From contig JAEZSM010000139.1 of NCBI GenBank assembly GCA_023421875.1, forward strand, positions 1-10,964: a stretch of DNA of 10,964 nucleotides, given 5' to 3'. This DNA comes from Spirochaetota bacterium (GTDB lineage Bacteria > Spirochaetota > Spirochaetia > Treponematales > Rectinemataceae). The position numbers and the translations under genes were made by a program. The notes under the pieces were generated by a model that saw only the letters and a program-made list of their open reading frames with translations, searched no databases and had not been told where the DNA came from. This document shows, in pieces, positions 4,855-10,964 of the stretch (position 1 is the stretch's first letter; every line of letters begins with the position of its first letter).

Positions 4855-7730
4855 CAGTGCATGTCGCCCCAGGAAAAGGCCGCTTCGAGGCTTACCTTGA
4901 GGGGTATTGCAAGGCTGGCCGCGCCTTCCATCTCTTCCCTGATCAAAGCCGAAGCTTTTTCGACGCTGGGTTCGGGCACTTCGAAGAGCAGCTCGTCGTG
5001 GACTTGCAGGAGCATAGCCACCTCGGGGGCTTCCGTTCGCAGCCGCTTTTCCACCCGCAGCATGGCCAGCTTTACGATATCAGCCGCCGTACCCTGGATG
5101 GGCGTGTTCACCGCCACACGCTGGGCAGCCTGGCGCTCGTTCTTGTTCCGGGAATTAATGGCCGGTATGCGCCGCCTGCGCCCGAAAAGTGTTGTCGTGT
5201 AGCCTGTTTTTTCAGTTTCGGCAATGGTCTTCTGGATAAATGCCGCCACTCCCGAATAGGTACCGAAATATGTTTCGATAAAACTCTGGGCCCTGGCGTT
5301 TGGGATTCCCAGGTCTCTGGCCAGACGGAAGGCGCTCATTCCGTAGATGACCCCGAAATTGATTGTCTTAGCCACCCTGCGGTGCTCGGCGCTCACGTCT
5401 TTTTCGTCTATGGCGAAAATGAAGGCCGCCGTGCGGCGGTGCACGTCCACCCCTTCCCTGAAGGCCGCCGACAGATTCTCGTCCCCGGACAGATGGGCCA
5501 TGACCATAAGCTCGATCTGGGAGTAATCGGCGGAAATCAGCCGATAGCCCGGAGCGGCGGTGAAGGCTGCGCGGATACGCCGACCCTCCTCGTCCCGAAT
5601 GGGAATGTTCTGCAGGTTGGGATCCTTGCTGGAAAGCCTGCCGGTGGCGGCTCCGGTCTGGATATAGGTGGTGTGGACCCTGCCTTCAGGCGAACGCTCG
5701 GCCAGCTGGGCAAGGGTGTCCACATAGGTGTTCTTGAGCTTGGCCAAAAGACGCTGGCGCAATATGAGCTGGGGCACGGGATCCAGTGGGGCCAATTCCT
5801 CCAGCACCGAGGTGTCGGTGGAATACCCGGTCTTGGTCTTTTTCTGGGGGGGAAGCTTGCGCTCGGTAAAGAGCACCTCCTGCAACTGCTTGGTAGATGC
5901 GAGATTGAACTCGTGGCCCACGAGCTCCCAGGCTTTTCGCTCGATCTGTCCGAGCTCCTTTTCCAGTTCTAGTCCGTATGAGCGGAGCTGGGTTGAGTTG
6001 ACCACGATACCCCGGGCTTCCATTTCAGTGAGAATCGGAACGAGGGGCATCTCCATGGTGTAGAATATTTCCTCGAGCCCCTCTTTGGCCAGTTCTTTCT
6101 TGAATTGCCGATACAGGCGGAAGGTGAAATCCGCGTCTTCACAGGCATAGCGCGTTGCGTGATCTATGGTTACCGAATCGAAACCAAGTCCTTTTTCCAC
6201 AACGTCTTTAAATGACAGGCCGCTCAGTCCGAGTATTCTGTAGGCGACGCTTTCGAGGGAGAAGGACATGGATTCGGCGTCGAGAATCCACGCCGCGACC
6301 ATGGTGTCGAATATTTCGTTTTTTACCTTGAGTCCTAAATTATTGAGTATGTGTAGATCGTATTTTATATTGTGACCAACAATGCGCGATTTTGAACTAA
6401 ATAGTCTTGAAAGATGACGTTGCGCGATTTCTATTGAGACAGTTGGGGAGTCGGGCGAGCGTAATGGAATGTAATATGCCTGGCCGGGGACAAGGGAAAC
6501 GGAAAAGCCGACTATTGAAGCGGTCAACGCGTCCAAATTGTCCGTCTCTGTGTCAAGGGCAAAGGCTTCTGCAGCTACGCAACGGTCGACAAGCTCGGCA
6601 AGCCCGGCTTCGTCGATTATCGTGTAGTACTCAGACTCCGTTTCTGCTCCAGCGATCCCGAGGTCACCGGGTTTTTCTGCGAAGGTTTCCTCGGCTGCGG
6701 TTCTATTATCATCCGGAGGTAGTGTGTCGAAGAGCGCGCCGATCGCGGTTGTATTCTCCTGGCGAGCTTCGCTGGGCTCCTCAGCTGCGGTCGATGCTTT
6801 TGCGGTCTCCCCGACGGTTCCCTTTTCAGGGGAATCAGCATTTTTTTGCAGCATCGCCGACGCCGAGAGCAGGCTTCTCATGCCTTCCCGCTGAAAGAGC
6901 GGGGAAGCGGCGTCGCGATCCAGCGCTTCGAGCCTAAGATCGTCAAGACTCTCCAAGCCCAGGTCGATTCTGTTCGAGAGTCTGATAAGACTTTTAGACA
7001 GTTCCGCGTCCGCCCTGCCGGCTTCCAGCTTAGCCCGCAGGGAGTCGGGTTTTATTTCATCCAGCCGAACGTAAATTTCTTCAAGATTCTCATAGCTAGA
7101 GAGCAGCTTCAGCGCTGTCTTGTCCCCTATGCCCCGGACTCCGGGCACATTGTCCGATGCGTCCCCCGTGAGGGAGAGGAAATCCAGGATGCGCTCGGGA
7201 CCGACGCCCCATTCATTCTCCACGGCGCTTGAGTCCAGTTCCTTGAAGCCAAAACCTTCCTGGGGCCGAAGGGCTTTGACACTGCCGCCAACGAGTTGCA
7301 GAAGGTCCTTGTCGCCGGAAACGACATAGCACTCCCTGCCAGCCTCGCGGCAGCTGGTGGCAAGGGTGGCGATGATATCGTCGGCTTCGTATCCCTCCTG
7401 GCGGAGGCTGGGAACCTTTAAAGCATGGAGGATCTCCTCCACCAGGGGTACCTGTTCGATCAAATCCTCCGGCGTTTTCTGCCGGGTCGCCTTGTAGGCT
7501 TCGTACATCTGGTGCCTGAAGGTTTTACCCTTGGGGTCGAAAACAGCGGCAAAGGCCTTGGGCTTGCGCTGCTCGAAGAGGGAAAAAAGAAAGCGGAAAA
7601 ATCCGAAGGCGGCGGAGACATTTTTGCCTTCGGGATTGCGCAGGGGGCGGGACAAAAAAGCAAAATACGATCGGTAGATGATGGCGTATACATCTAAAAG
7701 ATATAAGGCTGGCGCTTTTTGATCTTCCAT
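4854..7730 (-). CDS. polA: DNA polymerase I with intact 5'-nuclease, 3'-5' exonuclease and polymerase domains
   Basis: The 958-residue enzyme removes RNA primers and fills gaps in replication and repair. The 5'-nuclease domain covers about 1-290, with acidic metal ligands at D13, E115/D117/D118, D140/D142 and D190/D193, and the helix-hairpin-helix motif GVRGIGDKTA. An acidic, Ala/Glu-rich linker spans about 295-365. The 3'-5' exonuclease domain spans about 370-560 and keeps D393/E395 (DTET), D458 (HNIKYD) and Y528/D532 (YACED), so proofreading should work. The polymerase domain keeps D735 (DYSQIEL, motif A), K788/F792/Y796 (the AKTINFGVIYG O-helix) and D912 (QVHDEL, motif C). The Phe at 792 predicts discrimination against dideoxynucleotides. 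The ATG at 7730 overlaps the stop of the J-domain gene by 1 nt and has GAAGGG about 6 nt upstream. The stop overlaps the coaE start. A 120-bp AT-rich stretch lies inside the exonuclease domain. Confidence 0.97.
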   Translation of the reverse strand: MEDQKAPALYLLDVYAIIYRSYFAFLSRPLRNPEGKNVSAAFGFFRFLFSLFEQRKPKAFAAVFDPKGKTFRHQMYEAYKATRQKTPEDLIEQVPLVEEILHALKVPSLRQEGYEADDIIATLATSCREAGRECYVVSGDKDLLQLVGGSVKALRPQEGFGFKELDSSAVENEWGVGPERILDFLSLTGDASDNVPGVRGIGDKTALKLLSSYENLEEIYVRLDEIKPDSLRAKLEAGRADAELSKSLIRLSNRIDLGLESLDDLRLEALDRDAASPLFQREGMRSLLSASAMLQKNADSPEKGTVGETAKASTAAEEPSEARQENTTAIGALFDTLPPDDNRTAAEETFAEKPGDLGIAGAETESEYYTIIDEAGLAELVDRCVAAEAFALDTETDNLDALTASIVGFSVSLVPGQAYYIPLRSPDSPTVSIEIAQRHLSRLFSSKSRIVGHNIKYDLHILNNLGLKVKNEIFDTMVAAWILDAESMSFSLESVAYRILGLSGLSFKDVVEKGLGFDSVTIDHATRYACEDADFTFRLYRQFKKELAKEGLEEIFYTMEMPLVPILTEMEARGIVVNSTQLRSYGLELEKELGQIERKAWELVGHEFNLASTKQLQEVLFTERKLPPQKKTKTGYSTDTSVLEELAPLDPVPQLILRQRLLAKLKNTYVDTLAQLAERSPEGRVHTTYIQTGAATGRLSSKDPNLQNIPIRDEEGRRIRAAFTAAPGYRLISADYSQIELMVMAHLSGDENLSAAFREGVDVHRRTAAFIFAIDEKDVSAEHRRVAKTINFGVIYGMSAFRLARDLGIPNARAQSFIETYFGTYSGVAAFIQKTIAETEKTGYTTTLFGRRRRIPAINSRNKNERQAAQRVAVNTPIQGTAADIVKLAMLRVEKRLRTEAPEVAMLLQVHDELLFEVPEPSVEKASALIREEMEGAASLAIPLKVSLEAAFSWGDMH
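6301..6420. other. AT-rich island within polA
   Basis: By direct count, 39 of these 120 bases are G or C (about 33 percent). The preceding 60 bases (6241-6300) have 37 of 60 (62 percent) and the following 60 have 30 of 60. On the coding strand it covers the second exonuclease motif region (residues about 437-477) and is rich in ATA, TTA, CTA and AAT codons, which are scarce elsewhere in the gene. The protein sequence remains a normal polA exonuclease. Confidence 0.85.
6343..6371 (+). promoter_or_regulatory. Candidate antisense promoter inside polA
   Basis: The plus strand has TTGAGT (6343-6348), a 17-nt spacer and TATATT (6366-6371). These match 4 of 6 and 5 of 6 bases of the sigma70 consensus at ideal spacing. 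It lies in the AT-rich island, where such matches arise easily by chance. Transcription from it would run antisense to the N-terminal half of polA. No convincing gene follows on the plus strand. Confidence 0.25.
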
Positions 7731-8227
7731 CAGCGTCCCTTCTTAGATTCTTCGTACGCTTCGACAATCTGAAAGGCCGCGTTGATCCGTGTGCTCGTCT
7801 CGGTAGCCTTTTTTAAAGCCTCGGGGGAGGATGAATTGCGGTCCGGGTGGTAGGTGAAGAGTAGTTTCTTGTAGGCGGCTTTGACCTCTGCAAAAGGGGT
7901 GTAGGGCTTGAGACCGAGGTAGGCGTAGGCCTGCTCGATCACCGCAGCGGTCTGCTCTCCGCCGGTCTGCGCTCCGTAGCGGCGGCGCTGTTCTTCCCTG
8001 GCCCTTTGCTCCCGCTGGGTCTGGGATCTCCGTTCCTCGGCTTCGCGGCGCTCGGTCTCGGTCTTGCTCGTGTCCAGATAATCGTCCAGCTCGGCCATGG
8101 CGGCGTCCAAGTCTGGATCGCCGTAGCTTTTGAACGAGGGGCCGCGTCCCCGGGGCGCCGAGGTTGCCGCCCCGGAATTGACCCAGGCCTTAACCAGGCG
8201 TTCGAGACGATCGAAAATCTGATCCAC
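7730..8227 (-). CDS. Small protein with a C-terminal J domain (DnaJ-like co-chaperone)
   Basis: The 165-residue protein has a variable N-terminal part (1-50, ending in an acidic DPDLDAAMAELDDYL). A very charged Arg/Glu/Gln segment at about 55-85 is predicted to be helical or coiled coil. The C-terminal J domain runs from about 94 to 162: AYLGLKPYTPFAEVKAAYKK, then the hallmark HPD at 127-129 (TYHPDRN), then a helix to the end. J domains stimulate ATP hydrolysis by an Hsp70. There is no G/F region, zinc-finger or substrate-binding domain, so this is a type III J protein with an unknown client, not DnaJ itself. The start is GTG with AAGGAG 7 nt upstream. It opens the minus-strand cluster, its stop overlaps the polA start (TGATG), and it is divergent from the pseudouridine genes. 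A chaperone role for polymerase I or CoaE is only suggested by position. Confidence 0.87.
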   Translation of the reverse strand: MDQIFDRLERLVKAWVNSGAATSAPRGRGPSFKSYGDPDLDAAMAELDDYLDTSKTETERREAEERRSQTQREQRAREEQRRRYGAQTGGEQTAAVIEQAYAYLGLKPYTPFAEVKAAYKKLLFTYHPDRNSSSPEALKKATETSTRINAAFQIVEAYEESKKGR

Positions 8228-8412
8228 TTGAGAGCTCCTTGCGATGCTGAGGCTTTTGTTACTCTATCCTGAGAGACTCTGGCCCCGCAACACCCGGTAC
8301 TCTTTCTCCACTGTGGCAGGTCCGTTAAAGGCGATCTTTCGGCAGCTCGGCCGCAGGCTTTTCGGCATATACAATTTTACGAATCAATGTATAGTATTGG
8401 TGTAAGAACGCT
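8228..8412. promoter_or_regulatory. Divergent intergenic region between the J-domain gene and the pseudouridine operon
   Basis: These 185 bp should hold promoters for both directions. On the plus strand a possible -10, TATAGT (8390-8395), lies 17 nt before the kinase ATG but has no good -35. It would leave a leader of only about 10 nt and there is no clear Shine-Dalgarno. An imperfect dyad, TATACA (8368-8373) with TGTATA (8388-8393) and 14 nt between, overlaps this site and could be an operator. For the J-domain gene the best minus-strand match, TTGCGG with TAGAGT 18 nt away, is weak. No RNA gene or terminator is seen. Confidence 0.4.
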
Positions 8413-9450
8413 ATGGGAAATGAAAAACACATCGATGTCAGTGTTGCGGTAATCGGCGGGGCCAATATCGACATCCAGGGCCAATCATACGCCCGATTCC
8501 GCCTAGGGGACTCCAATCCGGGAAGGATAAGCACGGCATTCGGCGGCGTAGGCAGGAACGTTGCCGAAGCCTGCACTCGCCTTGGACTCAAAGCCAGCCT
8601 GATCACGGTCTTCGGGGCCGATGCCGAGGGCCGGCAGATGGAGGCGGACTGCAGGGCAAATGGCCTGGGCACAGACTGGAGTCTGCGCTGGGACGGACCG
8701 AGCGCCCGGTACATCTGTGCCCTGGATTCGGACGGCTCCCTGGCTGCGGCCGTTGCCGATATGGAAGCCATGGACGCCCTCTCTCCTGAAAAGCTGGAGC
8801 CTGCAGTCCAGGCATTGGACCATTCTGCCTGCATTGTGGTCGACACCAACATACCGCCCGAGAGCATCGCCTGGCTTTGCCGTCGTTATGGAAGAAAGAG
8901 CGGCATCCTTAAAGGCACCCCAAGACCGCTGCTCTTTCTTGATACGGTTTCGGAGACGAAGGCAGCCAAGGCCCAGGGACTTTTCGGCGAGTTTGACTGC
9001 ATAAAGCCGAACATGGCGGAAGCCAGGGTCATGGCAGCTTTAGGAACCGGGACAGGGCTCCCCGACGAGGCTCTCCGATTCTTGCCCGAAGGAGGGCTGA
9101 AAGCCCTGACGCGGCGTATCGAAAGCCTTGACCAGCTCCCCGGAGAGCTCTACGTCTCCCTCGGGCCTTTGGGTATGTACTATTACGCGGGAGCACAGGA
9201 GGGCACTGTAGCCCTGCCGCCCGAGGAGTTGCGTCCTGCGGTGCGCAACCGTTCGGGAGCCGGGGACTGCGCCTTGGCGGGCCTGGTCTGGTCCAGCCTA
9301 AGAGGTTTTCGGCCCCTGGAGAAGGTGCGCTATGCCTTGTCGGCAGCTCTGCTGGCCGCGGCATCGTCCTTGCCGGTGCCCGAGGACTTGGATGAGAAAA
9401 AACTGAATGATCTGGCCGCGCTGTTCGCGGCAAGGGAGCTGGAACTATGA
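8413..9450 (+). CDS. psuK: PfkB-family kinase, probable pseudouridine kinase
   Basis: The 345-residue protein belongs to the ribokinase/PfkB family. Residues 11-20 (VAVIGGANID) form the first strand and the substrate-binding Asp. FGGVGRNVAEACTRLG at 43-58 is the N-terminal PfkB signature in the form typical of pseudouridine kinases (GGVGRN). KPNMAEA at 198-204 is the middle motif. SGAGDCALAG at 281-290 is the C-terminal signature with D285 as catalytic base. The Cys-Ala-Leu after GAGD differs from the common GAGDAF. Family membership is clear. The specific call as the kinase that makes pseudouridine 5'-phosphate rests on the 4-nt ATGA overlap with psuG. Other nucleoside or sugar kinases of this family would look similar. 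The ATG has no strong ribosome binding site, and no alternative in-frame start lies just upstream. Confidence 0.88.
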   Translation: MGNEKHIDVSVAVIGGANIDIQGQSYARFRLGDSNPGRISTAFGGVGRNVAEACTRLGLKASLITVFGADAEGRQMEADCRANGLGTDWSLRWDGPSARYICALDSDGSLAAAVADMEAMDALSPEKLEPAVQALDHSACIVVDTNIPPESIAWLCRRYGRKSGILKGTPRPLLFLDTVSETKAAKAQGLFGEFDCIKPNMAEARVMAALGTGTGLPDEALRFLPEGGLKALTRRIESLDQLPGELYVSLGPLGMYYYAGAQEGTVALPPEELRPAVRNRSGAGDCALAGLVWSSLRGFRPLEKVRYALSAALLAAASSLPVPEDLDEKKLNDLAALFAARELEL

Positions 9451-10367
9451 ATAAGTATCTTTCTTTCAGCGACGAAGTGGGCGCCGCGCTCGGGGCTGGC
9501 AAGCCCGTGGTAGCCCTGGAGTCGACGATAATAAGCCACGGCATGCCCTGGCCCAAGAATCTCGAGACGGCCTTGGCCGTGGAGGAACTGATACGGGACT
9601 GCGGGGCGGTGCCCGCCACGGTGGCTGTGGTGGAAGGCAGACTCTGCGCCGGCCTTGCGCGGCCCCAGCTGGAAGCCCTTGCCAAGGCAGGCCCCGGGGT
9701 GACCAAAGCTTCGCGTCGAGACTTTCCCAGGCTCCTGGCCTCGGGCGGCACCGGCGCCACCACCGTGGCGGGCACGATGATCGTGGCCTCCCTGGCCGGA
9801 ATCCGCATCTTCGCCACAGGAGGCATGGGGGGGGTGCACCGCGGCGCAGAATCCAGCTGGGATGTCTCCGCCGACCTAGAGGAACTGTCCAAGACCAGCG
9901 TCTGCGTGGTCTGTGCCGGAGCCAAGTCCATACTGGACCTGCCCAAGACCCTGGAATACCTAGAGACAAAGGGTGTCCCTGTGATAGGGTACAGAACCAG
10001 GGAACTGCCAGCTTTTTATACAAGCCGTTCGGGGCTTCAGCTGGAGGAGAGCGTTGAGAGCCCGGAAGAGGCCGCCGCCCTTATCCACGCCAAGTGGGCT
10101 GCGGGCTTGGAAGGCGGCCTTGTCATCGCCAATCCGATTCCGGAAGAATACGAGATGGAGCCCGAGGTGATCGAGCCGGTGATCCAGCAGGCTATAGCCG
10201 AAGCTCAGAGCCGGGGAATAGCGGGAAAGCGCCTTACGCCCTTCCTTCTGGAAAAGATCGTTGAGATCAGCGAAGGCGACAGCCTGGAATCCAACATTGC
10301 CCTGGTCATGAACAACGCCAGGCTTGCCGCAGCAGTGGCTTCGGCATATTCGGCGATCGGGCGATAG
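9447..10367 (+). CDS. psuG: Pseudouridine-5'-phosphate glycosidase
   Basis: PsuG cleaves the C-C glycosidic bond of pseudouridine 5'-phosphate to uracil and ribose 5-phosphate, in the cytoplasm. The 306-residue protein has the normal length and all family blocks: ALESTIISHGMPWP, TVAVVEGRLCAGL, TKASRRDF, GATTVAGTM, FATGGMGGVHRGAE, VVCAGAKSILDLPKTLEYLE. Active-site residues known from the E. coli enzyme (E31, K93, D149, the Schiff-base K166 and N289) are found here at E25, K87, D143, K160 and N283, a constant offset of 6, so the enzyme should be active. The start overlaps the kinase stop as ATGA, giving a coupled psuK-psuG pair. The FAH-family gene begins 53 nt after the stop with no terminator between. 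Confidence 0.96.
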   Translation: MNKYLSFSDEVGAALGAGKPVVALESTIISHGMPWPKNLETALAVEELIRDCGAVPATVAVVEGRLCAGLARPQLEALAKAGPGVTKASRRDFPRLLASGGTGATTVAGTMIVASLAGIRIFATGGMGGVHRGAESSWDVSADLEELSKTSVCVVCAGAKSILDLPKTLEYLETKGVPVIGYRTRELPAFYTSRSGLQLEESVESPEEAAALIHAKWAAGLEGGLVIANPIPEEYEMEPEVIEPVIQQAIAEAQSRGIAGKRLTPFLLEKIVEISEGDSLESNIALVMNNARLAAAVASAYSAIGR

Positions 10368-10409
10368 TCCGATGCGTGGCGCTGGAGATTCGAAACTTTC
10401 AACACGTTG

Positions 10410-10415
10410 AGGAGG
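10410..10415 (+). promoter_or_regulatory. Strong Shine-Dalgarno for the FAH-family gene
   Basis: AGGAGG lies 5 nt before a GTG codon at 10421 and fixes that codon as the start. The resulting N-terminus gives active-site positions that keep a constant offset to the family reference, which supports the choice. Confidence 0.8.
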
Positions 10416-10420
10416 GAACC

Positions 10421-10964
10421 GTGAAACTGCTGCGTTTGCTGCACGAAGGAAAAGAGCGTTACGGCCGTGTGGAGCGAGGAGAGGTCCAGCTCTTGGAAGG
10501 AAGCCCCTTTACGAGCCTCAAGGAAGGCGAGGCAAGACTCGAGCTTTCCAAGGCTCGGCTCTTGGCCCCTGTTCTCCCCAGCAAGGCTCTCTGCATTGGG
10601 TTGAATTATAAAGACCATGCCAAGGAATTCGACCTGCCCATACCCACGAGCCCAGTGGTGTTCATCAAGCCCCCAAGCGCGCTTTTAGCCCCCGGCGCAG
10701 AAATCGTCAGGCCAGCCATATCCCGGCGAGTGGATTTCGAAGCCGAGCTGGTCGTCGTCATCGGTAAAAAAGCCAGGCATGTGTCGGCATCGCAGGCGTA
10801 CAATTACATTCTCGGCTACACCTGCGGCAATGACGTAACCGCCAGGGACCTCCAGCCCAAGGACGGACAGTGGACCGTCGCCAAGTCTTTCGATACCTTC
10901 ATGCCCCTGGGACCCTGGATCGAAACCGATCTGGATCCTTCCAACCTGGTCGTGACAGCCTACC
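10421..10964 (+). CDS. Fumarylacetoacetate-hydrolase (FAH) family enzyme, partial
   Basis: This holds the first 181 codons from a GTG start; the gene runs off the right edge, and the family is usually about 200-300 residues. A small N-terminal domain (about 1-52) precedes the FAH fold. Seen in order are LNYKDHAKE at 61-69, FIKPPSAL at 81-88, VDFEAELVVVIGK at 104-116, GYTCGNDVTARDLQ at 132-145 and WTVAKSFDTFMPLGPW at 151-166. Compared with human FAHD1 from memory, the metal ligands E71, E73 and D102 correspond to E107, E109 and D138, and the catalytic pair H30/E33 to H66/E69, all with offset 36. The active-site Lys corresponds to K155. This pattern is that of acylpyruvase, oxaloacetate decarboxylase or related hydrolases, so C-C bond hydrolysis or decarboxylation of a diketo or ketoacid is likely. 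The substrate is unknown. Its place 53 nt behind psuG suggests co-transcription. Confidence 0.9.
   Translation, partial: MKLLRLLHEGKERYGRVERGEVQLLEGSPFTSLKEGEARLELSKARLLAPVLPSKALCIGLNYKDHAKEFDLPIPTSPVVFIKPPSALLAPGAEIVRPAISRRVDFEAELVVVIGKKARHVSASQAYNYILGYTCGNDVTARDLQPKDGQWTVAKSFDTFMPLGPWIETDLDPSNLVVTAY

Noticed and set aside
4273..5202. Plus-strand open frame of 319 codons (4243-5202) over coaE
   Set aside because: CoaE on the minus strand has clear family motifs and a coupled start with polA. The plus frame shows none.
4857..5972. Plus-strand open frame of 371 codons opposite polA
   Set aside because: It is antisense to the polymerase domain with all its conserved motifs. The composition (Gly/His/Leu rich, no domain) is that of a shadow frame.
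6407..6937. Plus-strand open frame of 176 codons downstream of the candidate antisense promoter
   Set aside because: It starts at TTG with no good ribosome binding site, is Arg-rich and of low complexity, and is opposite polA. It is not supported as a gene.
9029..9946. Minus-strand open frame of 305 codons opposite psuK/psuG
   Set aside because: It is rich in Pro, Arg and Ser as expected from the reverse of GC-rich coding DNA, has no domain, and overlaps two well-supported genes.

Overview
The window comes from a bacterium with fairly GC-rich DNA (by eye high 50s to about 60 percent) and densely packed genes. The cell plan looks diderm: there is a SPOR-domain inner-membrane protein and a BMP-type binding protein with a Sec signal peptide. 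The order dnaJ-like / polA / coaE / SPOR, next to a BMP-type nucleobase or nucleoside ABC transporter, makes me think of a spirochaete. That assignment is inference, not proof.

Left part (1-8227) is all on the minus strand. Read in the direction of transcription it holds: a small J-domain protein (7730-8227), DNA polymerase I (4854-7730), dephospho-CoA kinase (4273-4854), a membrane-anchored SPOR protein (3554-4210), a BMP-family binding protein (2345-3442), a double-domain ABC ATPase (695-2218) and the first permease of that transporter (1-698, running off the left edge). The first three genes are joined by 1-nt TGATG stop/start overlaps, and ATPase and permease by a 4-nt ATGA overlap. A sigma70-like promoter sits between the SPOR gene and the binding-protein gene, so the transporter probably has its own transcript. 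A GC-rich hairpin followed by a T run separates binding protein from ATPase, as expected for lowering expression of the downstream transporter subunits.

Right part (8413-10964) is on the plus strand, divergent from the J-domain gene across a 185-bp intergenic region. It carries a PfkB-family kinase best called pseudouridine kinase (8413-9450), pseudouridine-5'-phosphate glycosidase (9447-10367, 4-nt overlap) and the start of a fumarylacetoacetate-hydrolase-family enzyme (10421 to the right edge). Kinase and glycosidase together would turn pseudouridine into uracil and ribose 5-phosphate. The FAH enzyme keeps the metal ligands and the His/Glu pair of acylpyruvase-type members, but its substrate is unknown.

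I do not see a wholly new system. The points most worth a second look are: the altered P-loop of CoaE, where both residues after the Lys of GKST are replaced; a 120-bp AT-rich island inside polA that also carries an antisense promoter-like sequence; dyad elements around the transporter promoter; the two-hairpin junction inside the transporter operon; and the FAH gene attached to the pseudouridine operon. No rRNA, tRNA, CRISPR array, IS element or integrase was seen.
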